Assembly: GCA_016713625.1 (NCBI GenBank)
Contig: JADJOT010000008.1
Location: forward strand, 248,001 to 312,000
Origin: Candidatus Accumulibacter affinis
GTDB lineage: Bacteria > Pseudomonadota > Gammaproteobacteria > Burkholderiales > Rhodocyclaceae
Length of the DNA stretch: 64,000 nt
Reading direction: 5' to 3'
Positions within the stretch are counted from its first letter, which is position 1; every line of letters begins with the position of its first letter. Made by a program: the position numbers and the translations under genes. This document shows, in pieces, positions 8,637 through 17,359 of this stretch. The notes beneath the pieces are model-generated. The model was given only the letters and a program-made list of their open reading frames with translations, ran no database searches and was not told the DNA's origin.

Positions 8637-9494
8637 ATGACCTTTACCGCCATGCTCGATGCCGAAATCGAGCGGAACGTCGCTGCCGCGCTCACTGAGG
8701 ACGTCGGTAGCGGCGACCTTACCGCGCAACTGGTCCCTGCCGGCGAGCACCGGCGCGCCACGGTCATTGCCCGCGAAGACGCGCTCCTCTGCGGCAGCGC
8801 CTGGTTCGAGCGCTGCTTTGCCCGGCTCGATGCGGCGATCCGCATCACCTGGCGGGCAGGTGATGGACAGAGCATCGCGCCTGAGCAGATACTCTGCGAC
8901 ATCGAGGGGCCCGCGCGCGCCCTGCTCACGGGCGAGCGCAGCGCGCTCAACTTCCTGCAACTACTGTCCGGAGTCGCCACCAGGGTGCGTCAGTACGCTG
9001 ACCTGGTTGCCGGGACGAGAGCACTGGTGGTGGACACGCGCAAGACGATTCCCGGGCTACGTCTGGCACAAAAGTACGCGGTCAGATGCGGTGGCGGCGG
9101 CAATCACCGCCTCGGTCTCTATGACGGGATCCTGATCAAGGAAAACCACATTCTCGCGGCCGGCAGCATCGCCGCGGCGCTGAGTGCGGCGAGGCAAGTC
9201 GCCGAGCGTGCGGCCGGCAACTGCCAGTTCGTTCAGATCGAAGTCGAAACGCTGGACGAACTGCAGCAAGCTCTCGCTGCCGGCGCAGAAATGATCCTGC
9301 TCGACAACATGAGCCTTGCACAGCTGCGCGAAGCGGTTGCGGTGGCTGCTGGTCGAGCGCTGCTCGAGGCGTCGGGTAACGTCGGCCTGGATACGGTGCG
9401 TGCCATCGCCGAGACCGGGGTGGACCGGATCTCGATCGGCAGTTTGACGAAGGATGTCCGCGCACTCGATCTGTCGATGCGTTTTCAGGTCTAG
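8637..9494 (+). CDS. nadC: Nicotinate-nucleotide pyrophosphorylase (quinolinate phosphoribosyltransferase)
   Basis: A 285-aa enzyme that converts quinolinate and PRPP to nicotinate mononucleotide, CO2 and PPi in NAD synthesis. Diagnostic segments: VVDTRKTIPGLRLAQKYAV, CGGGGNHRLGLYDGILIKENHI, the substrate-binding EVETLDELQQAL and MILLDNMS, and the C-terminal LEASGNVGLDTVRAIAETG with SIGSLTKD. The ATG at 8637 was chosen; an upstream in-frame start would add an Arg/Ser-rich stretch unlike the family. A TTAGAAT sequence about 35 nt upstream could be its promoter -10. Confidence 0.95.
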   Translation: MTFTAMLDAEIERNVAAALTEDVGSGDLTAQLVPAGEHRRATVIAREDALLCGSAWFERCFARLDAAIRITWRAGDGQSIAPEQILCDIEGPARALLTGERSALNFLQLLSGVATRVRQYADLVAGTRALVVDTRKTIPGLRLAQKYAVRCGGGGNHRLGLYDGILIKENHILAAGSIAAALSAARQVAERAAGNCQFVQIEVETLDELQQALAAGAEMILLDNMSLAQLREAVAVAAGRALLEASGNVGLDTVRAIAETGVDRISIGSLTKDVRALDLSMRFQV

Positions 9495-9652
9495 CAACGG
9501 TCACCAGCCGCCAGCCTGCGGGGCGGCGGCGCGGGTGCGAGTGGTCACAGGGACGGCTGCTGAAGCGCTTTACACGCTTACATAATTTGCTCCAGGCGCT
9601 GCGAGGGAGGCTGGCAGCGGTGGTTTGCGCCAAGAAGAGAGAGGGTGGTCTG

Positions 9653-9790
9653 ATGTTGTTTGCGCTGTTTTACGTCGTGGCGATATCGATTCTGGTCATG
9701 CACTTCACGGGATTCCTGAGGCGGCACAATCTCGAATGGCTGGTGCTGGTGCTCGCCGTGGCGGTCTTTCCGGCGGTGATTTACCTTTAG
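9653..9790 (+). CDS. Small two-helix membrane protein, unknown function
   Basis: A 45-aa open frame starting at ATG 9653 after AGAGAGGGTGG. It encodes two hydrophobic helices (LFALFYVVAISILVMHFTGF and LVLVLAVAVFPAVIYL) joined by the charged turn LRRHNLEW. No family is recognised. The ribosome site and clean two-helix design favour a real microprotein, but its size makes this uncertain. The frame also runs upstream to 9587. Confidence 0.45.
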   Translation: MLFALFYVVAISILVMHFTGFLRRHNLEWLVLVLAVAVFPAVIYL

Positions 9791-9849
9791 GAGGCGGTCT
9801 CGGTGCCGCTGCTTCGGGGCCATCGGCACGCTGCGCAGGTTTCCCGGGC

Positions 9850-11328
9850 TCAGCGCAGCTGCTGTTCGATGAAGCGCTTCACCGCATCGACGCTGACGTC
9901 CATCACCTCGACCCGTTGCGGCAGGTCCTCGATGCCCTGCAGGCTGGCCGGTCGCTCCGGTTTGCGGCCAAGCGCCTCGACGATGGTGTCTTCGAACTTG
10001 GCTGGCAAAGCCGTTTCGAGGACCACCATCGGCATTGCCGGCGTGCGCAGTTCACTGCCGACCTTGAGCCCGTCGGCAGTGTGCGTATCGATCATCAGAC
10101 CGTACTTTTCGAAGGTTCGGCGGATCGTTGCCAGGCGGTCAGCGTGCGTGCTTTTCCCTGAAACGAACCCGAATTCAGGCAGTCTGGCAAAGAAGGGCGT
10201 TCCCGAGAGGTCGAAACTACGGCCCTGGTCGACCTCGGCCCACAGCTTGCGAACCACTTCCGGATCGCGGCCGACGAGATCAAAGACGAAGCGCTCGAAG
10301 TTGGACGCTTTCGAGATGTCCATCGAAGGGCTGGAGGTCGCGCAGGTCTCCGCAGTGGCGCGTGGACGGTAGACGCCGGTATGGAAAAATTCGTCGAGCA
10401 CGTCATTTTCGTTGGTCGCCAGGACCAGGCGGCCAATCGGTAAACCCATCATGCGCGCGACGTGCCCGGCGCAGATGTTCCCGAAGTTGCCGGAGGGGAC
10501 GGCAAAGGCAACCTGTTGATCGCTGCCGCGGCCGTCGGTCGCAGCGAAGTAGCCCTTGAAGTAGTACACCACCTGCGCGGCAACGCGCGCCCAATTGATC
10601 GAGTTGACGGCACCGATCCTGTACCTGGCCTTGAAGGCGTGGTCGTTGGACACGGCCTTGACGATGTCCTGGGCGTCGTCAAACATGCCGCGCACCGCAA
10701 TGTTGTGAATGTTCGCAGCGTGCAGCGAGTACATCTGGGCGCGCTGGAAAGCGCTCATCCGCTCATGCGGCGAGAGCATGAACACCTGCACACCCTTCTT
10801 GCCGCGCATCGCATACTCGGCCGATGAACCCGTGTCCCCCGAGGTGGCGCCGAGGATATTGATTTCCTCGCCCCGTTTGGCCAGGACGTACTCGAAAAGA
10901 TTGCCGAGCAACTGCATCGCCATGTCCTTGAAGGCCAGGGTCGGGCCGTTGGACAGTTCGAGGATCGCCAGGCCACCTTCTCCGCGTGCGGGATCGGGTT
11001 GTTCGAGCCAGCGCAGGGGGGTGATGTCGCCCGCCTCGGCGTGGACGCGGCCGTTGCCATACACTTCGGCCGTGTAGGTCCTGGCCACCAGAGACTGGAG
11101 GTCGGCCGCCGGGATGTCATCGATGAACCTGGAGAGCACCGCGTAGGCCAGATCGGCATAGGAGAGCCCGCGCCACTGCTCGAGCTCGCGGCTGCTGACC
11201 TGCGGGTATGACTCGGGAAGGTAGAGGCCGCCGTCGGGGGCCAGCCCGCCGAGCAGGATCTCGGTAAAGGTCGGTTCTGAGGAAGTCCGGGTGCTGGCGG
11301 TGTGACCGCGGGTCGAGACATAGCGCAT
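9850..11328 (-). CDS. thrC: Threonine synthase
   Basis: A 492-aa PLP-dependent enzyme (fold type II) that converts O-phospho-L-homoserine to threonine. Motifs: start MRYVSTRGHTAS, the PLP lysine in GPTLAFKDMAMQLLGN, the phosphate-binding ATSGDTGSSAEYAM, and AVPSGNFGNICAGHVARMMGLP. It is the longer class II form usual in proteobacteria. A homoserine dehydrogenase gene often precedes thrC, but the upstream gene here is an unrelated membrane protein 106 nt away. Confidence 0.96.
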   Translation of the reverse strand: MRYVSTRGHTASTRTSSEPTFTEILLGGLAPDGGLYLPESYPQVSSRELEQWRGLSYADLAYAVLSRFIDDIPAADLQSLVARTYTAEVYGNGRVHAEAGDITPLRWLEQPDPARGEGGLAILELSNGPTLAFKDMAMQLLGNLFEYVLAKRGEEINILGATSGDTGSSAEYAMRGKKGVQVFMLSPHERMSAFQRAQMYSLHAANIHNIAVRGMFDDAQDIVKAVSNDHAFKARYRIGAVNSINWARVAAQVVYYFKGYFAATDGRGSDQQVAFAVPSGNFGNICAGHVARMMGLPIGRLVLATNENDVLDEFFHTGVYRPRATAETCATSSPSMDISKASNFERFVFDLVGRDPEVVRKLWAEVDQGRSFDLSGTPFFARLPEFGFVSGKSTHADRLATIRRTFEKYGLMIDTHTADGLKVGSELRTPAMPMVVLETALPAKFEDTIVEALGRKPERPASLQGIEDLPQRVEVMDVSVDAVKRFIEQQLR

Positions 11329-11434
11329 GGCGATAACCGTAAACGTCGAGCAGAGGGATTCAGCAGCGAACAGTCTACCACGCTCTTCCCTGGTCGCTGG
11401 AGCGCGGCGCGCGAGCTCGCTTGCGGATGCAAAA

Positions 11435-12568
11435 TCAGCCGGCTCCGTCCTTTTTCCCGATGCTCGGCAGCGACTGCAGCAGCGCGATCACGAAGGACAG
11501 CATGGCTGCTGCCGCCAGCCAGATCGCGGCCTTGATCCCGAGTCCCAGGAGGACACCGGCAAGCACCAACAGGAGCGTTCGCCATACGCCGCCGCTGCGC
11601 AGTGCGGCACGCATTTGCGCACGCGTCGCGGTCCCTCGGCCAGGGCAACACCACACCGGCAACAGCTGGGTCAACGCGCCGGTCACTAGTGGCAGGAGGA
11701 AGCCGACGACAAACGCGGCGATCGCGTCACGACCATCGAGCACCGCCAGGGCATGCGCGACGCCGAAAGCCAGCAGCAGCAGGAAAGCCGCCAGCGCGCC
11801 GGCCAGCGGCGCCGCTGCCGCATTCAGCAAGAGGGTTTTCCAGCCATAGCGCAGCCACCAGGCAAGCGCAGTCTTGAACGCCACGGAGAACAGCATCAGC
11901 GCGCCCAGCAGCGCCAGCGGTGGCGAGAAGGCGGCGCCGCTGCTGACCAGGAGCACGCCGCCGGCGGCGACCGCAAGGTCGCTGCGAAGCCGTTTCGCGG
12001 CATCCGCATCGGGACCACTCAAGACGGTTGGCAGGAGCACCTGCAGGGTGCCCAGCGCGGTCATCCCGACCAAGCCGAGAACGTTGAGATGCAGATGCAG
12101 CAGGCGCAATTCCTGGCGCGCCTCCGGCCACCAGTGAATGGCCGGGACGAGCAGCAGAGCGAGGCACAGGAAGACGATCGCCGTCAGGTACCAACGCCAG
12201 CCCGGGTGCGGTCGCCCGAGCGTACGCCTGGCACGCAGCAGCAGCCAGCCGGCAAAGAGGGTCGCAATCAGCAGCGCGGCCGCCGCCGCCGCCGGGACGG
12301 TTGCCGCAGGCAGTTCACCCGTGAAGGCGAGAAAGGCCAGCGCGGCCGCCAACTGAAGTAGCAGCGGTGCCAGCAAGACGGCGCGGTGGGCGCCCGCACT
12401 GCGCGTCAGAACGGGAACAAAATGGGTGATCGCGCCGAAGATCAGCGGCATGATGCCGACCGCGAAGACCAGGTGAGCGATGGCCGGTGGCGATGGGTCG
12501 GCAGCCAGCAGCATCGCGAATGCGGCCACCCAGGTGGCTACTGCAGACAAGCCGAGGTAGATCAACAT
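11435..12568 (-). CDS. Polytopic membrane protein, haem-copper oxidase subunit I / NnrS-like (uncertain)
   Basis: The product is about 377 aa from the ATG at 12568, with roughly 12 hydrophobic helices over its whole length. Conserved-looking histidines sit inside helices: AHLVFAVGIMPLIFGAITHFVP near the N-terminus and LRLLHLHLNVLGLVG near residue 140. These recall haem-ligating helices of the CcoN/NorB/NnrS type single-polypeptide proteins found with nitrogen-oxide stress genes. That assignment is inference. The DUF2249 gene directly upstream on the same strand is a frequent partner of haem/NO-related genes. A longer frame to 12709 exists but adds a non-hydrophobic, atypical leader. Confidence 0.6.
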   Translation of the reverse strand: MLIYLGLSAVATWVAAFAMLLAADPSPPAIAHLVFAVGIMPLIFGAITHFVPVLTRSAGAHRAVLLAPLLLQLAAALAFLAFTGELPAATVPAAAAAALLIATLFAGWLLLRARRTLGRPHPGWRWYLTAIVFLCLALLLVPAIHWWPEARQELRLLHLHLNVLGLVGMTALGTLQVLLPTVLSGPDADAAKRLRSDLAVAAGGVLLVSSGAAFSPPLALLGALMLFSVAFKTALAWWLRYGWKTLLLNAAAAPLAGALAAFLLLLAFGVAHALAVLDGRDAIAAFVVGFLLPLVTGALTQLLPVWCCPGRGTATRAQMRAALRSGGVWRTLLLVLAGVLLGLGIKAAIWLAAAAMLSFVIALLQSLPSIGKKDGAG

Positions 12569-12650
12569 CGGTTCATCGCATGCGCTGCAGGATTCCTGGC
12601 GCGGCTTCGTTCGCCTGAGCCCGTCGTCACGGGCCTGCAGCGGACGGTGT

Positions 12651-12908
12651 TCAGGCTTGGCGCGTGAAATCGATGACGATGGTTCCAGGTTCGCGCTGCA
12701 CGTAGGCAAGTTTCAGCGTCTCGCCATAGCGCGCCTGCAGTTGCGTCAGCAGGGGTAGCGGATCATGGTCGTTACAGAAGCGCATCGTCTCCCCAGGGAG
12801 CAGCGCGTCGAGCGCGCCGAAGATTGCCGCGTGGCGAAAGCGCTTGGCAACGCCGCGGGCGTCAAAAGGATAGATGGCTTCAACAGTCGGCTGGTCGCAT
12901 GCGTGCAT
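12651..12908 (-). CDS. DUF2249 domain protein
   Basis: An 85-aa protein with the DUF2249 signature: YPFDARGVAKRFRHAAIFGALDALLPGETM, then NDHDPLPLLTQLQARYG and a C-terminal beta-strand GTIVIDF. The start at 12908 is favoured by GGAG just upstream (GGAGATCCTG then ATG); in-frame ATGs at 12980 and 13031 have weaker sites. The family is small, cytoplasmic and of unproven function, often encoded near nitric-oxide, hemerythrin or denitrification genes. Here it precedes the 12-helix membrane gene by 82 nt, probably as an operon. Confidence 0.75.
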   Translation of the reverse strand: MHACDQPTVEAIYPFDARGVAKRFRHAAIFGALDALLPGETMRFCNDHDPLPLLTQLQARYGETLKLAYVQREPGTIVIDFTRQA

Positions 12909-13337
12909 CAGGATCTCCGTGCGGATGATTGGGGAAGGCGAATTGTCGGGCGGATTGCCCGCGCTGTCTTTGATCTGCATGAAGCCGCCCGCTGATTCCA
13001 CTGTCGGCAGGCGGGCGGCTGCGCAAGTCATTGGCAGGAAGCACCGGCAGAACTTTGCCGTAAGTCATCAGGAGATTTGATGGTTCGGCCCTTTTGCCTT
13101 CGTGTAGGATGGCTCGGACAAGACGGTCGCCGCAACGCTCGTGCTGGATGCGGTCACGGTGCACGAAAGCGAGTCGGTCCGAATTGGCAGGACACTGAAC
13201 TAATCCTCGTTCAATGCGCTCATTGCCGCGCGCTCGTGGCGCGGCAATGAGAACAAATAGGACATCCGGGCTTTGCATGGGTCATCGATCCGACCCTGCT
13301 TGTTGGCACTTTGGAACTTTCCATGGAGGAATCACGT
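12909..13337. other. Intergenic region between the DUF2249 gene and the large-protein cluster
   Basis: This is 429 nt without a convincing gene; open frames here are Arg-rich shadows. It must hold the divergent promoters of the DUF2249 operon (minus) and the large-protein cluster (plus). The only strong structure is the 13-bp inverted repeat at 13219-13251. No clear sigma-70 or sigma-54 promoter was seen. Confidence 0.6.
13219..13251. repeat. Perfect 13-bp inverted repeat upstream of the large-protein cluster
   Basis: The arms CTCATTGCCGCGC (13219-13231) and GCGCGGCAATGAG (13239-13251) pair perfectly around the loop GCTCGTG. No T-run follows on either side (GAACAAATAG to the right). It lies about 87 nt before the first gene of the cluster, so an operator, an RNA leader hairpin or a remnant of a mobile repeat are all possible. 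Confidence 0.75.
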
Positions 13338-13949
13338 ATGGCAAACGAAAGCGGCACAAATCTACCCGTACTCTCCGGAGGAACGCTTTGCCCGGCGACT
13401 CTTTTCGACGGCCAGACACACTTTGGAGTTGCGGTGGCAGTAAAGGCGGATGGTAAGGAATCTTATCTCATGGTTCCCGACGCAACCAATATCACCAAAG
13501 GGCAACCGGTCTATATTACAAAACCGGTAACGATCAAGGGAGAACATCTGGCGGCTTACTTGAGGAGCAAGAACGTGTCCATGCCGGATGAAGTGAAGAA
13601 TCTTCTAAACACAACGTCGATCTCCTGCGACGCTTTCTACTTTTCGAAAAACGAACGACTATTGGCTGAGGCGGAGCGAACGAAGTGGATTGAGGATCAC
13701 GCGGAGGAACTCAAGTCTGACGATGCGGCAGAAAAGGCACGAAAGGCAGCGGCCGCCAAGGTCGACGATGGTGCTTTCCTGATGATGTTCGAGCTAAAGT
13801 TTAACGAAGGCTTGATTGGCGCCTTGACGAAAGACGAGGATCTCGGAAAGTTGTTCGACATAACCGGGGCGAGTTTGCGGGTGCTCAGATGTCGAGAATC
13901 TTCGAAGAAGATTCTCGAGGAGTACGCGGCGCTGCTTGGTGAAGAGTGA
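13338..13949 (+). CDS. Unknown protein, first gene of the large-protein cluster (paralogue of the next gene)
   Basis: The product is 203 aa from ATG 13338, set by the strong ribosome site GGAGGAATCACGT. There is no signal peptide, so it is probably cytoplasmic. An N-terminal beta-rich part (VAVAVKADGKESYLMVPDA) is followed by a helical segment (LAAYLRSKNVSMPDEVKNLL), a charged Ala/Lys/Asp helix (about 115-145) and a C-terminal module FLMMFELKF...LGKLFDITGASLRVLRCRESSKKILEEY. That last module and the LAAYLR segment align with the following gene (LAAFLEANGISVPEWLRHLI; VRALRCRASCRRLLEQY). No known family was recognised. Confidence 0.75.
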   Translation: MANESGTNLPVLSGGTLCPATLFDGQTHFGVAVAVKADGKESYLMVPDATNITKGQPVYITKPVTIKGEHLAAYLRSKNVSMPDEVKNLLNTTSISCDAFYFSKNERLLAEAERTKWIEDHAEELKSDDAAEKARKAAAAKVDDGAFLMMFELKFNEGLIGALTKDEDLGKLFDITGASLRVLRCRESSKKILEEYAALLGEE

Positions 13950-14157
13950 GGCCATGGCGGTGGCCAGAATTTCCCTGACCGCCGCTTCGACGGTCCACAG
14001 CAGGGTCGGGCTCCGGGCAACTGCGCAGGCGGTTGCCCGCGCCACGGGGGTGCAGGAGCCGAGTGGATGGACGCGGGCACCTGGTTCGGGCGCGGCTGCC
14101 TGCGCAGCCGCGCCCGCCATTCCGCGCCTCGTCGCGTGTGTTCAGGAGGCGTACGAC

Positions 14158-14514
14158 ATGGCCGAACCGTTGGCTGCGTTCCTCGAAGCGAATGGCATTT
14201 CCGTTCCGGAGTGGTTGAGACATCTCATTGAAGAAAACCCGGATCTCCCTTATGAAGCTTTCTTCCCTCCCACAAAGGCGCTGCGCGCAACAGCCCGGAC
14301 ATCAGTGCTGCCCGAACAGGCGGAGAACGGTTTCCTTCTCGTGCGGTTCAAACCGCAGGGCGATACGCACTGGACTTGCGAAGTGCCCGGGCTGGAGGGA
14401 ATCGCGGATCTGTTTGCCGTGGCCGACCTTCCCAGTGTTCGGGCGCTCCGTTGTCGCGCGAGTTGCCGACGACTGCTGGAGCAGTACTTGCGAGAACATG
14501 AATACAGAGCGTAA
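14158..14514 (+). CDS. Unknown small protein, paralogue of the preceding gene
   Basis: The product is 118 aa from ATG 14158, which has the best ribosome site nearby (CAGGAGGCGTACGAC). The same frame runs upstream to 13936, but that leader is Ala/Arg-rich and has no matching site. Regions in common with the 203-aa neighbour: LAAFLEANGISVPEWLRHLI, YEAFFPPTKAL, NGFLLVRFKPQ, and the terminal ADLFAVADLPSVRALRCRAS. It has no signal peptide. Its end overlaps the start of the DUF6603-like gene by 17 nt, implying translational coupling. It may be a small accessory or adaptor of the large proteins; this is inference. Confidence 0.7.
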   Translation: MAEPLAAFLEANGISVPEWLRHLIEENPDLPYEAFFPPTKALRATARTSVLPEQAENGFLLVRFKPQGDTHWTCEVPGLEGIADLFAVADLPSVRALRCRASCRRLLEQYLREHEYRA

Positions 14515-17359
14515 GGAGCGCTTGCTTGAGGCGATCCGGCGAGCGTCGGAGTCGACGCAGTTGGCGCTCGTTTGCGATGCGCGACTGACGGGGGAGCCCG
14601 TCGATTTGAGCGTCGAGATCGGCGATTCGGGCTGCCGGCTTGGCTGGCGCTGGGACCTCGGGGAGAGGACCCTCGCTGACGTCGTCAAACAAGTGTTGCC
14701 GAGTCTGGGCGAACTGCCGCCGGTAGGCATTGAGGGCATCAGGCTGCGCAGTATCTACGCCGAGTACTTCTCGGGTAAGTCGTCGAAAGGTCTGTCTTTC
14801 GGCATCGCGGATCTCAGCTTCCTCTACGTCAAGGGCGCGAAAACGGCAGGGCATGAGGCGCCCACGTTCTGGGGCCTGGTCCACCAGAAGCCGATCGCGA
14901 TCCCGGCCTCCGGAGTGGTTGCAACGCTGATTGGCAAGGGGCTGGAATTGAGCGACTTGCGCATCGGCAGCGTCTCGGGCTTCACCCCGGAGATGCGCCG
15001 CGCGGTGATCGGCCAGCTTGCCCAGGCCCGGCTCCTGCTTGACTCGGAGGGTACGGGTTTTGTCGCGGGCATCGCCATCGGGGGAATCGGCGCCAAGCCG
15101 ATCGCGGTGCCCCTGCTTGGCCGACCGGCAGAGAAAACAGCTGGGAGTTCCCCGCCGTCGCGATCAGCCGTGAACGCGGCTGGCGGAGGGTCGCCGACGG
15201 CTACTGTGGACTCGGGCGATGGAATGCGCAAGTGGTTCGTGGTCGGCAAGACGATCGGCCCGCTGCGCCTTGGACGCGTGGGCTGCGAGTGGAAGGACGG
15301 CAAGATCGGACTGCTCCTGGATTCGGCCGTTGACGTCGGCGGACTGCATCTCGGTTTGACGGGACTGTGTGTTCGCCTGCCACCGTCTGACCCGAAACCG
15401 GCGAATCTGGAATTGGCGCTGGACGGCATCGACCTGGCCTATCGGGGCGGGCCGATCAGCATCAGCGGCAGCTTCCTGAAGAGCGAGATCTCGCTCAATG
15501 GCCAGAAAACGATCCAGTACGACGGCATGGCCATGATCCAGGCCGCGAATTTCGGTATTACCGGATTTGGGTCGTATGCCTCGGTCGACGGCAGGGCTTC
15601 GCTGTACCTGTTCGCCATCGTGCACCTGGATTTGGGCGGGCCGCCCTGCTTTCGGGTTAACGGTCTGGCGGCGGGATTCGGCTACAACCGCAAACTGACC
15701 CTGCCGCCGATTGAAGAGGTCTACAGTTTCCCGCTTGTGCGCGCCGCCCTCGACCCAGGTTACCTGTCCTCCGGACCGGGTGGCCTGATTCAGGATGCCA
15801 TGGGGAAACTGCAGAAATTCATTCCGCCTTCCCTCGGCGATTACTGGTTTGCGATTGGCATCCGCTTCAGTTCGTTTGAAATGATCCAGGCGTTCGCCCT
15901 GCTTTCGGTCTCCTTCGGGAACGAGGTGGAGATCGGGCTCCTGGGGTTGGCAGCGGTGACGATTCCCAAAGGTAGCGAGCCGGGCAAAGCGGTCGCCTAT
16001 GCGGAGCTGGCACTGCGGGTGGTGATCAAGCCCGCCGAAGGCACGATCAGGATGGAAGCCCGGCTCACCGACGAATCGTACGTATTCTGCAGGGACTGCC
16101 ACCTCACCGGCGGCTTCGCGTTTTACATCTGGTTTGGCGGACCGCTCGCCGGTGACTTCGTCCTGACACTGGGAGGCTACCACCCGAAGTTCACACCTCC
16201 GTCGCATTATCCGATCGTTCCCCGGCTGGGAATCAACTGGCAGGTCACCAAGGAAATGAGCATTACGGGGGGTATGTACTTCGCGCTCACCCCCTCGTGT
16301 CTGATGGCCGGCGGCAAGCTTGCCGCTGTCTATCAATCGTCCAGCGTCAAGGTCTGGTTTATTGCCTACGCTGACTTCCTCCTGAGCTGGAAGCCGTTCT
16401 ACTACCTGATCGACATGGGAGTTGCCCTCGGTGTCGAAGTCGATCTGGGGGTTTCTTCGATCAGGATCCACCTTGGTGCGCAACTGCACCTGTGGGGCCC
16501 GGAGTTCGCCGGGCTCATCCAGATCGACCTGACTGTCATCTCGGTTACCGTCCGCTTCGGTCCCGACAAGCAGCCGCCTGCGCCGCTCACGGCGCAGGAG
16601 TTTGTCGAGTCCTTCCTGCCTCCGGCGCTGAAGGGAAGCCCGGACACCAGCAATGTGATCGTAACCCGGATCAACAGCGGACTCATCCGCGAGGAAAAAG
16701 GGCAGGACGAATCAACGGTTCGCGTCGTCAATGCGCATGGCCTGGCGTTGACCACCCAGTCACTGATTCCCGTATCCGAGTTCACGGGGCTGAAACCGCA
16801 AGACGCTCCGACCTCCAGTTCGCCGGAACTGGGCATCCGTTCCATGGGCAAAACCGCGTTAATGTCACGCTACAAGGTCACCATCAACGGCCAGACAGAC
16901 GTCCGAAAGAATATGCGCAGCTTGCTCGTCAAGACCGCTGTTCCCGATGCGCTCTGGGGCAAGAGCCGCGAAGAAGGCAAGGTGCCCTTGCCAGAGGAGC
17001 CCAAGGCAATCACGCTCCAGGCCTGGGCTGGCATTCGGATCTCGTTCGATCCCATTCCTCCACAGGGCGCGCTGCCGGCGATGGCGAGCGAAAAATTTGC
17101 CTGCGAGACCTTCAAAAAGCCTATCCCGTGGGACGATCAGTTAAAGGTTGCCAAGACCATCGCGGCGAAAGAAAGAAAGGAGATCTGGACGGTGATGGAT
17201 AACGTTTCCACACCAAGGCGGAACGTGGTGCTCGCCGTTCTTGCCCGGGAGTCGCCCTTTGATCTGAACAAGGCGGCTCTTGACGAGCTTGGCAAGGCCA
17301 GGGAATCGTATTTTCAGGCCAACCCGGAAATCTGCCGACTCGGCTCGGCACTTGTCTAG
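14498..17359 (+). CDS. Large DUF6603-like protein
   Basis: The product is 953 aa from ATG 14498, which overlaps the upstream gene's end; a longer frame to 14228 is only an alternative-frame shadow of that gene. It is beta-rich and Gly/Leu-rich. Stretches recalling DUF6603 include RVNGLAAGFGYNRKLTLPPI (about 385-405), LGGYHPKFTPPSHYPIVPRL (about 558-577) and amphipathic repeats of the type IDMGVALGVEVDLGVSSIRI (about 635-655). Residues about 225-242 form a Ser/Pro/Gly linker. No signal peptide. The alternating beta pattern could form a large barrel or lamellar beta structure. Function unknown; the DUF assignment is from memory of the family pattern. Confidence 0.65.
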   Translation: MNTERKERLLEAIRRASESTQLALVCDARLTGEPVDLSVEIGDSGCRLGWRWDLGERTLADVVKQVLPSLGELPPVGIEGIRLRSIYAEYFSGKSSKGLSFGIADLSFLYVKGAKTAGHEAPTFWGLVHQKPIAIPASGVVATLIGKGLELSDLRIGSVSGFTPEMRRAVIGQLAQARLLLDSEGTGFVAGIAIGGIGAKPIAVPLLGRPAEKTAGSSPPSRSAVNAAGGGSPTATVDSGDGMRKWFVVGKTIGPLRLGRVGCEWKDGKIGLLLDSAVDVGGLHLGLTGLCVRLPPSDPKPANLELALDGIDLAYRGGPISISGSFLKSEISLNGQKTIQYDGMAMIQAANFGITGFGSYASVDGRASLYLFAIVHLDLGGPPCFRVNGLAAGFGYNRKLTLPPIEEVYSFPLVRAALDPGYLSSGPGGLIQDAMGKLQKFIPPSLGDYWFAIGIRFSSFEMIQAFALLSVSFGNEVEIGLLGLAAVTIPKGSEPGKAVAYAELALRVVIKPAEGTIRMEARLTDESYVFCRDCHLTGGFAFYIWFGGPLAGDFVLTLGGYHPKFTPPSHYPIVPRLGINWQVTKEMSITGGMYFALTPSCLMAGGKLAAVYQSSSVKVWFIAYADFLLSWKPFYYLIDMGVALGVEVDLGVSSIRIHLGAQLHLWGPEFAGLIQIDLTVISVTVRFGPDKQPPAPLTAQEFVESFLPPALKGSPDTSNVIVTRINSGLIREEKGQDESTVRVVNAHGLALTTQSLIPVSEFTGLKPQDAPTSSSPELGIRSMGKTALMSRYKVTINGQTDVRKNMRSLLVKTAVPDALWGKSREEGKVPLPEEPKAITLQAWAGIRISFDPIPPQGALPAMASEKFACETFKKPIPWDDQLKVAKTIAAKERKEIWTVMDNVSTPRRNVVLAVLARESPFDLNKAALDELGKARESYFQANPEICRLGSALV

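Noticed and set aside
13936..14157. Upstream extension of the 118-aa gene
   Set aside because: Begins with TTG inside the previous gene, Ala/Arg-rich, and the AGGAGG site points to 14158.
15164..16489. 441-aa minus-strand open frame within the DUF6603-like gene
   Set aside because: Shadow of the plus-strand gene, which has coupled starts and a consistent operon layout.
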